64,000 nucleotides of DNA from Psococerastis gibbosa (GCA_963971405.1 OZ020484.1:9238001-9302000), one strand, 5' to 3'; shown: positions 1-11,116, counted from the stretch's first letter. Made by a program: numbers and translations. Notes: generated from the sequence alone by a model not told the origin.

Positions 1-159
1 ACCGCCCACGACTCAGCTATGACTCTCTTTTTAAATGTGAATTTGAATTTCCCGCCATTTCTGGTGCAAACGTGTCACCAGCGACCAGTCCAATTGTTTT
101 AATTTGTTCACACGTCACAAATACACATTGGGTCGCGACATCGTTTTTTTGTGATTTTC

Positions 160-512
160 TAATTATATTTTTAATATTTCATGAATCTTAAAGGATTTAA
201 ACACCAATTCCCTTAAACCGTGTTTGGGGGTTGAAAGGAAACTGTACGTACCCGATATACAGTATGTCTTGATTGACTATGACTATTATTTTAATCTTCT
301 TAGCAGAATAATTGATATTGTTTTAATGTTTTTGCACGATTTACTATTTATATTTTTAATATTGCATGAATCTAAATAAAGCATTTAAATAGGACACCAA
401 ATCCCGTAACCCGTGTTTGGGGGTTGAATGGAAAGTGTACGCACCCGATATGTCTTGATTGACTGTGACTATTATTTTAATAAAATACCTTCTTAGCAGA
501 ATAATAAAGATG
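160..512. repeat. Diverged tandem duplication, unit about 190 bp
   Basis: Two direct copies start near 160 and 346. Each carries a TATTTTTAATATT-CATGAATCT block, a GTGTTTGGGGGTTGAA block (219 and 412), a TGTCTTGATTGACT block and a CTTCTTAGCAGAATAAT block. The offset is about 193 bp. No coding content is visible. Confidence 0.75.
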
Positions 513-690
513 TGGATTAAACTTGAGGTCATGACCCCCCCCCCCTAAATGAGTAAACTCATAATTATGATAGTTAAAAAGATTTAAAAAAAAATTGAAT
601 AAAATTCAAATTTTCTACATAAAATAACCTTTTATACTTACATACATCTTGTGACCCCCCTCCCTAAATTTTCCGCCGGATCCGCCCTTA
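504..690. mobile_element. Short C-tract element related to the hAT-like MITE at 25058
   Basis: Two runs of C followed by CTAAAT lie about 120 bp apart, and the right end reads CGCCGGATCCGCCCTT. This is the same organisation as the element at 25058-25231. The left end is diverged and no target-site duplication is evident. Confidence 0.5.
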
Positions 691-1232
691 CCAACAGCAA
701 CAGCAAAGTACCTACCCGTTTATAACCTTCACTATCAGATACATCAGACCAACAAACCATCCTTTGTTTCTCCATCTGCAACCACTGAAAATTTTGGAAA
801 GCGTGGACAAGATGGAGGCCACGTACATGGAAGGATTGTAGCGGATTGCGGTTGTGAGGTTGGGTTTTATCGGAAAGAGGATTTAAGGGGAAGCTTGAAA
901 GGACGGTTTACCCACTCGATTAAAAATTAAACGACCCTGCAGCGGCAGCAGCGGGCCTCAATGTGCTACCCTGCCGCACATTCTGCGGTAATTACGTAAT
1001 TGACCACTCTATTCTTGTTATTTAGCTGGTTTCTTATTTGGTTTTAATGGGACCACTGCTGCCAACACGATTTAACGCAACTGTGGGTCACTACAATACA
1101 GAATTTTCATGCAAATTGACCACATCCCTTAGTTATGTGTCGATGAAGCGCATGTGTAGTTAGCTGTAGTATTTTAACATTATTAAAAGAACGTGATGAA
1201 TCATGAATGTCCTGGGTTGTTTATACATACGT

Positions 1233-1524
1233 AAGGCACTATATACCCGGGTATTGTCATCCGCCATTTTTTATCCCATATTTCCTATATGCTAAGTATT
1301 GTAATTATTTTTAAGAAAAGTAAAAGATTGAAAAAAACGAAAACAAGTTTAGTATTTTTTTATGAAACACTTCCCTAATTGGTAGAACGTTTTTTATATA
1401 AAAAATAAATAAACAACGATAAATTTCTAATAATAAATAGGTAAACGCCCAATGCTTGGCTTATACACCAGACTTATAATGGATAAAAAATGGCGGATGA
1501 CAATACCTGTCTAATATAGAGCCC
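1233..1524 (-). mobile_element. MITE with 11-bp target-site duplication, copy 1
   Basis: The terminal inverted repeats share GGTATTGTCATCCGCCAT with a following TTTTTTATCC block. The outer ends are AAGGCACTATATACCCGG and, inverted, GGGCTCTATATTAGACAGG. The element is flanked by an exact direct repeat TATACATACGT at 1222-1232 and 1525-1535. A second copy in the opposite orientation is at 49028. The long duplication suggests a Mutator-like (MULE) origin. There is no coding capacity. Confidence 0.75.
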
Positions 1525-1689
1525 TATACATACGTTGGGTTAGCATCGAGTTAGTTTCAGGCTTACCAATGCCATTGCGATGCTCATTTTGTCTTTTTAA
1601 ATTGTCTTCCTGTTTGCCCCACGTATAAACAATCACAGTGTTTTTGTTTTTTTCGTTTTTTTAAAAGTAATATTGACTTCTTCTTCTTC

Positions 1690-2134
1690 CCCCTAGTGCC
1701 GCGAGCTTGCCTGTCTGGTTCCTTGCTGTGCCCAGATAATTATACAATAGTTCTCCACTTGCTCCAGCGTTATCCCATGCACATTATGATCAGCGGCTCT
1801 ACCTGGTCATCTGTGCGTGCGACCATCGTTACTGACTTTTCAAAAGGTTCGCCCGCATCCCTCTCTCCTTTAGGGTTTCTGACCATTCCGTTACGGCCTT
1901 TTGTAGTTTTGCTGGAGAGTCTGATATTAGGACGACGTCATCTGCAAATACCCAAGGGCTTGCACGTAGGTACACGTGGCTAAGTCGCCACATACCGACC
2001 AGCGATTGATCTATTCTTGCCTTGCACGTTTCATCCATAAAAATCAGGAATAATAGTGGGCTTAAACTGTTCCCTTGTTTTACCCCTCTTTTCATGGCAA
2101 ACGTACCTGACTTCTCGCAACGTAATATTGACAA
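1690..2134 (-). mobile_element. Non-LTR retrotransposon fragment, reverse transcriptase palm
   Basis: The - strand frame contains GVKQGNSLSPLLFLIFMDE followed about 30 residues later by VFADDVVLISDS, the B and C motifs of a LINE reverse transcriptase with FADD at the catalytic site. It then reads ERGMRANLLKSQ and, after frame breaks, ITLEQVENY, like the post-catalytic region of many LINEs. The fragment ends at a (GAA)n-type tail near 1680-1690. It lacks the endonuclease and the start of the RT domain, so it is a dead 5'-truncated copy. Confidence 0.85.
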
Positions 2135-2507
2135 AGATATAATTTATTTTAAAAATCGTATTCAAAAAAATTTAAAAAGTTAAAAAGGAGACGATTTTAT
2201 TTATAAAACATACTCACTCGTAACGTTCATTTTAAAGGTGCTGTAAAAATGATATTTGGATTTAACAATGGCCGCGTGTCGGAGGCGTTATTTGAGTGGT
2301 TTATTATTACCTGACAAGTCTGACCCGAGGGCACGAAACTTTGAGCTCCGGATATTGGCAGTGACCGAAACTGTGTACACTGCCCCGTCTTTTACCTCGA
2401 GCTTTACCCAATAGCCGCAGATTGTCACTGCTTGCACGGGGGAGAATATTTAACCGATCCCCAAGTTACAGACGCATTTTCCTCAAGTCTTTATTGCTTT
2501 CCTATTT

Positions 2508-2640
2508 ATACTTTAGTATAGGGATCAAAGTTTAGTAATGGTCGAAATTTTTCATTCGATTCTGTTCGTCGATTTGTGGGCAAACTACTCGTTGGATTTT
2601 GATGAAATTCTGCATGTATTGTAGGTGAACATAAAACATA
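2508..2640 (-). repeat. Fragment of the 0.85-kb interspersed family
   Basis: It contains AGTATAGGGATCAAAG, then TGTTCGTCGATTTGTGGGC and AAACTACTCG..GATTTTGATGAAATT. These blocks match one end of the three long copies at 17006, 32212 and 46182. Orientation is the same as the copy at 32212. Confidence 0.6.
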
Positions 2641-2723
2641 TCTAAGAACTACTTTTTTAAGTAGGCTATAAAGGAGAAAGTACAATTGTAGTGTGTGTAG
2701 TGTAGGTACTATAGTATACTATC

Positions 2724-2865
2724 CATGGCCGGATACAGGGGGCAGGGGGCTAGCTTCCCCCCCCCCAAAATACGCTTAGATTTAATCATCGATCCTGCAT
2801 ATGTTTTTCCTGTTTTGACCCCAACTACCCCCCCCCCCCTCATAGTGGGCTGGATCCGTCCCTCG
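2724..2865. mobile_element. hAT-like MITE, C-tract type
   Basis: Inverted ends are CATGGCCGGATACAGGG and, on the right, TGGATCCGTCCCTCG, enclosing G and C runs. Flanking TACTATC occurs at 2717-2723 and 2866-2872, consistent with a 7-8 bp duplication. The short ORF through it is a chance frame. Confidence 0.6.
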
Positions 2866-3164
2866 TACTATCGATCGACTGTTGTTAAAGTCCATGTTTG
2901 TGAACGCATAACAATCACATATTTGTGAGTGCTGTGTTGAAAAATGAAATATGACTGATTTGAGATGATATTTAAATAATAGTAATAATAAATAGTACTG
3001 TAGTAATGGGACGGTATCCTCTTGTGTGTTATATGTGTGTAATATAATGAAATATGCATTTCAAATAAGAATTTTTTTATAGCTTTCTAAACTAACATTT
3101 CAGGTATAGAGCTAACTGTAGAGAACCTCTTATTAATCGAATTGTTTGTTATTAAAAATGTCGG

Positions 3165-3415
3165 CCCACGTCCCGTAGGAAATTGGCAGTCTCACATTTA
3201 ATACTTCTTATTTTTCATTCAATAACTAAGTAAGTTATGAAAGACTTGGCCCATTTATGTTGTAGAAGACTATTTAATGCATCATATCCCAGGGTATCTT
3301 TAATTTTTTTTCATGGTATCTATTTTACATGAAATTTTATGGTTTATAAATTATTATAATTTTTATGAAAAAGCTACCGTACCAAAAATTAAATATACCC
3401 TATCATAGCCTTTAC
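3165..3415. repeat. MITE family with CCGTAGGAAATTGGCAG ends, partial
   Basis: The left end CGTCCCGTAGGAAATTGG, an AACTAAGTAAGTTAT block and a TTGTAGAAGACTA block match the inverted-repeat element at 7351-7710. The right arm is decayed. Confidence 0.55.
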
Positions 3416-3720
3416 TTCGCTAGGTCGGCTTAGTAATAGAACAAACATTCATTATTTATTTATTTATTAAGCATTAACAATAACCAGTATACATTGCAAA
3501 TTATAAATAATTGGTACTTAGCCTATAGAGACACTCCCATTTTATTGTACAATTAAAACGCAAAGAACAAAAATTAAAAAATCATTTGGTTTCAATGAAA
3601 CACTACAGGTCTAAAACCTCAGGGAAACAATTATTAAGTATAGACTTTTTCCTAAATTTAATTTTAAAAAATTTTATAGCCTTCATGTTAATCATTGTTT
3701 TTTTTATTTTGTTTTTTTAG

Positions 3721-3834
3721 TGCCGCCACAGAAAGTCAGCATAATCGGGGAAAACGGCGAGCCACTGCTGGAAAATCTAGCAGGTCCATATCAGGAAGGG
3801 GACGAGATGAAATTGCTTTGCGTCGTCACGGGTG
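3721..3834 (+). CDS. Internal exon: N-terminal half of an Ig domain, Sidestep-like receptor
   Basis: This is an internal coding exon of 114 bp. It follows a long polypyrimidine tract ending in AG at 3719-3720 and is followed by the donor GTAAGT at 3835. Read in phase 1 it gives (V)PPQKVSIIGENGEPLL, then NLAGPYQEGDEMKLLCVVTGG. The Cys of LLCVV is the B-strand cysteine of an Ig fold, and GPY.EG..L.C.V.GG is typical of the second or later Ig domains of Sidestep-family proteins, which are arthropod transmembrane Ig receptors or ligands that guide motor axons and neurites. The codon split at the 3' end (G|GG) joins exactly to the exon at 42822, giving TGGRPQPSVRWW. The Ig call is firm. The Sidestep family assignment is from memory of the family, and which paralogue it is cannot be decided. 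No start codon belongs here; the ORF start at this position is an artefact of the splice acceptor. Confidence 0.88.
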
Positions 3835-4974
3835 GTAAGTTTATTTACTGTTTATTTATTCTCACCCCTGCCCCTGCCATGTTCTTTTTGTGTCGCTGCA
3901 CCCCTTGGTAACCCTTTTTAAAGTGCGTTCTATTGGTACTTTTCCAGAAGTTTGAGATGAAAATATTTTTGGGATCCTTTCCTTTCCCATTTGGGAAAGT
4001 CTGGCAAAAGAAGTTGAAAGATGTATTTGCAACAATTTTTACATTTAGCACTGGTGCGTGTTTTAGTGTGTCATTAATATTGGCGTAAATTGCCAAAATA
4101 CCTGTGTGAGTCTTAAGAGACCCCATGTGTTCCGTGCCCCTAGTTGTCGAAATCCGGGGAGGGGGGGAGTGGAGCTTTAGAACCTCAAAACCTTTAAGAT
4201 ATTATTATCCATAATTGCTGTGCACATTGAAACATAAACACTGTTTTTCTCTGCTGAAAATAACTTTCGTATTTTTAATTATTCGTTTATTTTTTTAGTT
4301 TTTTCAATCAGTTTGTTTTCCTCAAAAATACGGGGGAGGGGGCTTGACCCTTATTGCGCCAATAGTGTCCGGTAAATTATTAGGCTCGTCTCGCTGGCCT
4401 CTCACTCTCTCTCGCCCGTGAATGGGGGCTTAAAAGAAGAAGTTAATGATGTCAGTTACCGGCATTAAAATGGAATTTACGTGAGGAAGTTGGGCATGAG
4501 GGTGCTGGAGAAGTTGATTGTGTTCGCTGTCATTCTTTTAAACTTGACTAATTTCTTCTCTTCTTTTTATCCAGTCTTGTTACACTGACATCTTAATTTC
4601 CTTCCCGGTACCTACGAGTAGCTCCCACTCCCCATAAATTTTCAAATTATAGAGAATTTACTGAATCTCAACAGCTTTTAGACGAAATTTCGATTTTGCT
4701 CCAAACATCTGTGAAATTAAAAATAGAAAAAATGATGGGATAGTCAGTGTCGCCATCACTAAAAGGTGTTTCACACAGTACGAACCGGTAGTGATAGTAA
4801 TTCTTCTTCTGAAAGTGTTAAAATATACAAATAAGATTTAATTTAAGCCTTCCATGGTCATTTTTTTGAAAAGGGTCATTTTGAAGGTTGGGCAGAGTCT
4901 GTCATACATGAACGTTTCATACTTAAGTTGGAACATGATTTTTCCTTACCGGTAGACTCGTATATCTGTGCTTG

Positions 4975-5203
4975 GTTAAGTCTTGCTTTCGCTTGTTTCA
5001 TTGCATTAATGGTAAATTTCTCTCAGCTTCTCCATTATCGCTTTTAGCCGGTGTAGGTTGACATCGAGAACGTATACCAGTTTGCCAATGTCCATAAATT
5101 CATATGGAAACAATATAAATAATGTCCGAAATCCATGGGATCGTTGGCATTGAACCTATGGGCCACTAGGTCTGGGTCCATAAAAAGTCCTTCAAAAAAC
5201 CCC
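4975..5203 (+). repeat. SINE-like family 2, copy
   Basis: Shared blocks are GCTTTCGCTTGTTTCATTG, CTCCATTATCGC, GCCGGTGTAGGTTGACATC, GAGAACGTATACCAGTTTG, AATAATGTCCGAAATCCATG and a 3' end GGGTCCATAAAAAGTCCTTC. Related copies lie at 16252 (-), 39676, 43808, 47777 and 59085. There is no coding potential. Confidence 0.7.
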
Positions 5204-5417
5204 TGTTCATTTTTTTTTTTCGAGAGAAGAGGGTCATTCAGAAGGTTGGTCAGAGCCTGTCATATTTGAATTTTCGACATAAGAAAGTCGGCATTGATTT
5301 TTAGTTTCTTTCACAAGTTGGACCATGATTTTTACTTAGCGCTAAAGCTCCTGGATCTCACGATCGCACAGTGGTAGCGTGTTCCTACTTGTGTGGGTCT
5401 CTACATCATATTTCTTA

Positions 5418-5802
5418 GGCGCCCATTCCATTGACCGGCTAGGGCTACTTCCAACAACGGTGACGTGCTAGCAGACATTCAGGACTTATGTAGCGTTTCC
5501 AACGACCTCGCATTGCAGAATGCAAATGACATTGACGGAAATTAGAATTTTTCTTCTTATAGAAATTTATTAAAATGTTTGTACTTAACATATCCCATGA
5601 CGCCATTTTTTAATATTAGTTTATTTGTTTGTGATTTTACTGTATGATCATTGATCAATTCTAACTATGGCATAGAGGAAAATAAACATTTCCGTCAATT
5701 CTGCAATGCGAGGTCGGTGGAATCGGCTACCTAAGTCTTGAATGTCTGCTACCACGTCACCGTTGTTGGAAATAGCCCTAGCCGGTCAATGGAATGGGCA
5801 CC
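5418..5802. mobile_element. Large fold-back Harbinger-like MITE
   Basis: This is a near-perfect long inverted repeat. Outer ends are GGCGCCCATTCCATTGACC and its complement. Inner arms contain CCTAGCCGGTCAATGG, ACGTGCTAGCAGACATTC, GACCTCGCATTGCAGAAT and GACATTGACGG. The flanks are TTA (5415-5417) and TAA (5803-5805), fitting the 3-bp TWA preference of PIF/Harbinger elements. Copies are at 35128 and 58689, and the core matches the small fold-back elements. Confidence 0.8.
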
Positions 5803-5819
5803 TAACTTCAACCAACACC

Positions 5820-6035
5820 CGTACGTGGCCGACGCCATGCCGCTCAGTATGAAGATGCTCGCCCCTCAAAAGTTGCCTCATAGGCGACCTCCCTGAGACC
5901 ATCCCAGGTCGCGAGGTGTTCTGCAGTTCCTTCAGCATTGGACCACAGGGGGCACGCTGGTGAAGTTCGGTGCAAGTGCTTCTGAAGGAAGGCTTGTTCG
6001 GTCGCCATTCTGAAAGTTGCCACTGCCACGGCTCT
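5820..6035 (-). mobile_element. LINE C-terminal fragment (Cys/His-rich end)
   Basis: The - strand reads FRMATEQAFLQKHLHRT, SPACPLW and GTAEHLATW. This resembles the F.LT.GH..L..HLHR...SP.CPLC...ET.EH motif that ends many Jockey or R1-type LINE proteins, with the second Cys changed to Trp. It is a short dead fragment adjacent to the fold-back MITE. Confidence 0.6.
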
Positions 6036-6079
6036 CGGAAGGTCTCGTGGTTTATTTGATGAAACGATCTCTACATAAT

Positions 6080-6165
6080 ATCATGCCGGAGACGTGTGGT
6101 AACTCAACACAGGTATTACCTACGGAGGCGACTGGATGCATTCATAGAATTTTTTGTAGGGGGTT
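6080..6165 (+). repeat. SINE-like family 3, partial copy
   Basis: It contains CCGGAGACGTGTGGTAACTC, ACACAGGTATTACCTA and GAGGCGACTGGATGCATTCAT, matching the fuller copies at 24835 and 51540. A few bases downstream, GTTGAGATTGTGACCTCAGAAGAAG looks like a LINE 3' end also seen at 41460. Confidence 0.55.
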
Positions 6166-7194
6166 TCTGGCAACTAATTGTTGAGATTGTGACCTCAGAA
6201 GAAGAAACTAATTGGCAATACTTCGGGAATGAATATCGGAGTAAGATTAAGATTTTCCTAGTGTTCCCTAATGGGCAGTAAGTACTGCAATACTAAAATG
6301 CTGTATGTGACTGCAGTCGCGGCAGTCACAGTTGTACAGCATGTTGAATATTTTCTTAAATTTTTGTTAGCATTCCTATTTCCCTCCTTGAGATCCAATT
6401 AAGATTAGTCATTTTTTTGCCAGAAGCAAACTCTTGGTTGGAAATTCTTCTAAACGAACATAAGTTAGGTTGAAGGGCTGCAAAACCAAACCAGAGAGAG
6501 ACATAACATGGGTTGACGGTTGCGAGGAAAAAGTTTTGCGGTTAAAAAAAAGCCGAGTGCGACGCTATCACTCCAATTTTGTGCCAAAAAAGTGCGAGTT
6601 TGCAAGCTTTTCAGAGCTCTCGAGTTTTTCAGCATGAACAACATGTGGTTGTAATGGGAAATTTTGGAAGATGTGAGCACTATCAATTTTGTATGATTAA
6701 TAATTCTGGCCTTTTTATTGTATCTCAGCTGAACTGCTTTGAAAGCATTGGTTTCATCTTCGACTGAACGCAGTAGTATGCTTTAAATAAATAAATAACA
6801 ATTCGTATGTTTTTCTAAAATGATTGGCGTAACAAATTATTTTGTAGGCCCCCTTAACCTGAAGGTGTGCGGGGTACCTACCAACTCAAGTTGACAAAAT
6901 TAATTATAGTAATGAAGTAATTAAAAAATAAAAATATTAATATAGATACAATAATACAACAATGCATATTTATACCCTTTAGTTATTATATATAATCAGC
7001 CAAGTAGGCAGCATTAACTGGCAGCAGTGCCTCTGGTATACTCCAATGCGGGCCTTATATACTACAATAATGACTCACAGTAGTCAGTAATTTGTTTTCT
7101 ATTTAATTTAGACTAGAGTACTTAAGAATACTTTACAATACTGTGTCTTTCTATGTTTTCTATCTTTTTTTTAAAAAAAGTTAATCGCATACAA

Positions 7195-7345
7195 ACAGTT
7201 CAATGAATGAATTGACCTCTTCAGTCGCCTCTGTAGGTTAGTACCCGTGTTGAGTAACGACACGTCTCCGATCGCATGGCGTGCAGAGACTCACACGAGT
7301 GCAAACACGCTACTACCTTGCCATCGAAGTCGATGAACTCATTAT
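7195..7345 (-). repeat. SINE-like family 3, copy
   Basis: The complement carries ACTCGTGTGAGTCTCTGCACG, CATGCGATCGGAGACGTGTCG, TACTCAACACGGGTA and GAGGCGACTGAAGAGGTCA. Copies lie at 24835, 39130 (-) and 51540. The ORF across it is a shadow of the repeat. Confidence 0.65.
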
Positions 7346-7350
7346 AAGTG

Positions 7351-7710
7351 TACGTCCCGTAGGCAATTGGCAGCACGAAATTGAGTACTTTATATTTTTT
7401 ATGTAATCGGTAACCAAGCAAGTTATTAAATATTTGGCTAATTTAAGTTGTAGAAGATACTTCATGCACAATATAATAGAGTATTTTTAATTTTTGGTAC
7501 CGTAGTATTTTGTGTCATTAAAATGATAATAACGTAAAAACAATAAAACGTCACGTAATATAGATACCACAAAAAAACAACAGAACCAAAAATTTATAAT
7601 ACCCTATTATATTATGCATGAAGCCAAAACTTCAGTAACTTCCTTAGTTAATTAAATAAAAAATAAGAAGTATTACATTTCAGGCTGCCAATTTTCTACG
7701 GAGCATACAC
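7351..7710. repeat. Inverted-repeat MITE with CGTAGGCAATTGGCAG ends
   Basis: The left arm (CCCGTAGGCAATTGGCAG, then AGCAAGTTATTAAA, AAGTTGTAGAAGATACTTCA, AATTTTTGGTACCGTAG) is matched in reverse complement by the right arm ending CTGCCAATTTTCTACGG. Relatives are at 3165, 14945 and 52160. It is AT-rich with no coding capacity; the superfamily is unassigned. Confidence 0.7.
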
Positions 7711-7827
7711 TCTTAATACAATAAGCACAACGATGTACTCTATCCTATATAATGGAAGTCATATACGAGTATTGTCTGTTAAAGGTTTCATAGTAACAGA
7801 CAAAATAATTAATGCATACCTAGTACA

Positions 7828-8047
7828 GTCAGGACATGTAGTGTAGTGGTACGGACTCTGACTTTCACCCGAAAGGTTGTTGGTTCGAGTCCCACACTGG
7901 CTACATTTTCTGGCCATGCTTCGGAGGGCATGTAAAGCAGGCGGTCCCGGGCCTTCCTAGCTGAGTGTAAGAGAGGGCTTTATAGCCCTAACTCCGCTAC
8001 GTTGGCTTAGGAATAGAAACAATAAAAAGTCCTTATTTATTTATTTA
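7828..8047 (+). repeat. tRNA-derived SINE family 1, nearly complete copy
   Basis: The head GTCAGGACATGTAGTGTAGTGGTACGG holds an A-box-like segment (TGTAGTGTAGTGGTACG). GGTTCGAGTCCC 45 bp further on is a B box, so a polymerase III promoter of tRNA type is present. The body continues CTGGCCATGCTTCGGAGGGCATGTAAAGCAGG and GGGCTTTATAGCCCTAACTCC, and the 3' tail is (TATTT)n. It is the best copy of at least nine in the window, including 9470 (-), 28718 (+) and 33700 (-). Confidence 0.85.
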
Positions 8048-8680
8048 CAGTGTTAACGATATCTTTGAGGGTTTGAAAATAACTAAGTAACTACTTGGAA
8101 TATTCATACTTTCTATTGCGTTCATATTGTAGACTTTATAGAAGAATTTAACGAGTTCTACTTTGAAAAGAGCGCCCAGTTATATAGGAAGTAAAGAAGA
8201 GGCGGTGACGTCACTGCTGTTATTGCATTATAATAAAAAGACCGAGCAAGATATTTCGTTTTTCTGCCAGGAAGCAATCTTCCATTTGAATTTATATCAC
8301 TTTTTCTTTCCCCTATTTTTTTCGATTTCATTGTTGGGGTTTGGAATCGTGAATATGATTGGTCTCATCCAACTGATTATTAATGCCACTCAAGACCTGT
8401 ATTTTCGATTTGCCAGTTGCAATGATTTCCTTATAATTTTTTTTAGATGACAGTTTTTTAAATTTTAAATTCTGAACAATTTACACCTCTTTACATATTT
8501 TTTGTTGTAAATGAAACCAAAAATAATTAATTTATCTGTTGGAATTTTAATTCTGTAACTTGCCGTGAATCATTTACAAAACTTTGCGTAGACTTATTAA
8601 AAAAAGGAACGACTATAGTGTGTTATGTTCAACTTATATATATATATTCTTTTGCTGTACATCTTCTGTTGAAGATTTGA

Positions 8681-9087
8681 TATCGATACTTTAATTATTA
8701 TTGGCAAACCACATGAATCCAAAATTGCAAATTTTCAGGAGAGGAAAAATACGAATTTTAAATGCAGCCAATTAAATCAAATTTATTAATTCAATTCACA
8801 AATTTAAAAGAGCCCAAAGGATAAGTCCCGTATTGGGCCTCTCTTTACAAAATATAAAAGTAAAATTAGCGTAAAGACAATTAAATTTTAAATAAATTGA
8901 ATCATCATTTTATATAATTTCTATATATATCGGCTATAACTACGGTATAATAAGCAAAGAATTTATGTTCTTGATGTAAGTGTTTTGTCAGTTGAAATTG
9001 AATTTTATTTTCGAACACGAGGATATCAATATCATATTTTTGCAAATTTTGGATTTATGTGGTTTGCGAATTAAGGTATTGATATAG
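8681..9087. repeat. Inverted-repeat element with GGCAAACCACAT arms
   Basis: The left arm GATACTTTAATTATTATTGGC..AAACCACATGAATCCAAAATTGC is answered on the right by TTTGCAAATTTTGGATTTATGTGGTTTGC and AAGGTATTGATATAG. The interior (about 300 bp) includes AAAGAGCCCAAAGGATAAG, which looks like an unrelated retroelement tail. Confidence 0.6.
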
Positions 9088-9122
9088 GATTTGGCATGTG
9101 ATTTTCATGACAAAAATTGTTA

Positions 9123-9261
9123 GGCGCCAATTACACCGACGTCAATAGTGATAGTTAATGTAGTATTGACGTGGTAGCAGACATTTTTAGACTGTCTTTA
9201 ATGTCTGCAATCACGTCAATGTCACCAGTACCATCACTATTGACGTCGGTGTAATCGGCGC
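9123..9261. mobile_element. Small fold-back Harbinger-like MITE
   Basis: This 139-bp near-perfect hairpin has ends GGCGCCAATTACACCGACG. Arms read GTCAATAGTGATAG and TTGACGTGGTAGCAGACAT, with the loop at TTTTTAGACTGTC. Flanks are TTA on the left and TAA on the right. It belongs to the set at 18985, 19195, 30601 and 55946. Confidence 0.85.
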
Positions 9262-9469
9262 CTAAGTATACTGTGTACGTATTAGCCTGAAAAATTATAA
9301 GAAAAAAAATTCTATCTCCAATACTTTGAGGAATATATTGATCACGGTGCTACCTTTTCCTCCTTTCTTATTTATAAGTGAAAAACAATGATAAACCTAA
9401 TTAACGCGGCCAGGTTGTCGATTTGAATAATAGGCTATGTACAATACAACTGTAGCATTAAATTAGATC

Positions 9470-9688
9470 AAATAAATAAATAAATTTTGACTTTTAGCTC
9501 TATTACTATGTCAGCCTAGTGGAGTTAGGGCTATAGAGCCCTCTCTAACACTCAAGTAGGAAGACTCGGGACCACCTGCTTTACATGCCCGCCGAAGCAT
9601 AGCCCGTAAATGTAGCAAGTGTGGGACTCGAACCAACAACTTTCCTTGTGAAAGGCGGAGTCTGTACCACTACTTTACATGTCCTGAC
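9470..9688 (-). repeat. tRNA-derived SINE family 1, full-length copy
   Basis: The reverse complement of the element at 7828: TGTAGCAAGTGTGGGACTCGAACC (inverted B box), AGGCGGAGTCTGTACCACTAC (inverted A box) and the tail ATTTATTTATT. It ends about 20 bp from the hAT element at 9709. Confidence 0.85.
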
Positions 9689-9708
9689 AACTGACAGATA
9701 ACTAAGAT

Positions 9709-11116
9709 CAGTGCCGGGACTGGCTATGGGGCCACCGGGGCCATGGCCCCAGGGCCCCGACAAAAAGCCACAAAATACGAAACTTACAGTAGATAGACGT
9801 AAATTAGAAAACCAAAACAACCAATAAGGCAAATACATCTTCCCATAACTGACCAGTTTATGCTGTCACTGGATAGAAGAATTTCCGCTTATTACGAATA
9901 CGATGAGAAATTTGGTTTTTTGAAATGTTTACAAAATATAAGCCCTGGCCCCGAGGATTTAAAAACTAAGGCAGAGAAATTGGTCAATTGTTACTCGGAT
10001 GACCTGGACGGAAACCTACAATAATTTGAGTTATTACAATTTCGTGAGTTTGTGAAACTCTGTGACAGATGAGGATCGATAATAAAAATAAGATAATCGT
10101 AAAAATAATATAAGTTTTGAAAGGTTCATCTACAACCTAATTTTTGCAAAATGAGTTGCTGATAGTTTTCCGAATGTAGAAGTAGTTTTTAAACTGTACC
10201 TAGTTGTATAATGAGTGTCAACATAAGTAGCGAGCGATCATTTTCCGAACTGAAAAATAAAAAATTCACATCGCACCAGTACTACAGGGCTTATTGGGCT
10301 GCAGACCCCCCCCCCCCCTCCGAAATAAAATGTTGATAATTTAATGAATATGTCTTCCTCAGTAAATTATAAACTTTACTGATGTTAAAATCGTAAACCT
10401 CCACCATTTTAAGCCTATTTTTTCAAAACATTTCCTCCAGGGGAGACCCCCGGGCCCCCCTGTTTGCAGCTATATGCATATTCATTTCTTTGTAAGCTTT
10501 CCTGATGTACAACTCCAATATTTTGGACATACATTTTGGCTAAATGATATGTTATTTTTATGAATAAGCATTTTTTGGAAGCCTTATAAATTCTATACTT
10601 TACTGCTGTTAAAATGCTTAAAACCCCACTATTTTGCACTTATATTTTCCAATTTTCCCCCCGGGGGGACCCCCAGGCCACCCTCTTCGGGTTAAATGCA
10701 ATATTATTTCTATACAATCTCAGCCGTCGTAATGATAACATTACGAATCAGTCCGCATATCCGCTACATTTTATAAGCCTGTGTTATAAGAAAAATCGGT
10801 CAATAAATTGACGTTTGATGCGTCCATGCTATCAGGTATACTCGTGTACGAGTAACACCATATCCTCTAAAGAATTCACTAGATACAATTGAATTCTCAT
10901 TAAAAAAGTACACTAGATAGGATTATGGTTGCCACAGCCACCCCCGAAAAACAATCCTGTCTACGAGCTTGTCTGGCTTCCTGATTCCTTTGTCTCCATG
11001 TTATATATTAAATTGGTAGTGGAATATTCGTTTAAGGGTAGATGACTTTTCTGCCCGATAAAGGGTCCCCACACAATTCCGGTCCCAGGGCCCTCACAAG
11101 GCCAAACCCGGCACTG
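9709..11116 (+). mobile_element. Decayed 1.4-kb hAT transposon with TIRs and 8-bp duplication
   Basis: The ends are CAGTGCCGGGACTGGC and, inverted, CAGTGCCGGGTTTGGCC. They are flanked by ACTAAGAT (9701-9708) and ACTATGAT (11117-11124), an 8-bp target-site duplication with one mismatch, which is diagnostic of hAT. The left third holds transposase remnants (separate entry). The right part (10300-10700) holds degenerate internal repeats of the type TTCCAGGGG-GACCCCCGGGCCCCCCTG, also found in the element at 49912. The element is inactive. Confidence 0.82.
9854..10280 (+). pseudogene. hAT transposase remnant, C-terminal (dimerisation) region
   Basis: In one frame the reading is FMLSLDRRISAYYEYDEKFGF, then AEKLVNCYSDDLDG, a stop, FELLQFREFVKLCD, a gap, and ISSERSFSELKNKKFTSHQ. 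This follows the order F..VLD.LI.E...R......FGFL, A..L...Y..DL, EL.QF..Y, S.ERSFSKLK.IK..LRS of hAT transposases of the ZMYM-like type. The large N-terminal part is missing, and stops plus a missing segment make it a pseudogene. Confidence 0.78.

Larger units (their letters stand above)
1..3720 (+). other. Intron upstream of the first Ig half-exon (partial)
   Basis: This is AT-rich non-coding sequence ending at a strong polypyrimidine tract and AG. It holds a tandem duplication, MITEs and a reverse transcriptase fragment, listed separately. Nothing else is recognisable in 700-1220 or 2140-2500. Around 3440-3630 there is an (ATTT)n-rich stretch that looks like a retroelement 3' tail but cannot be assigned. 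Confidence 0.8.
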
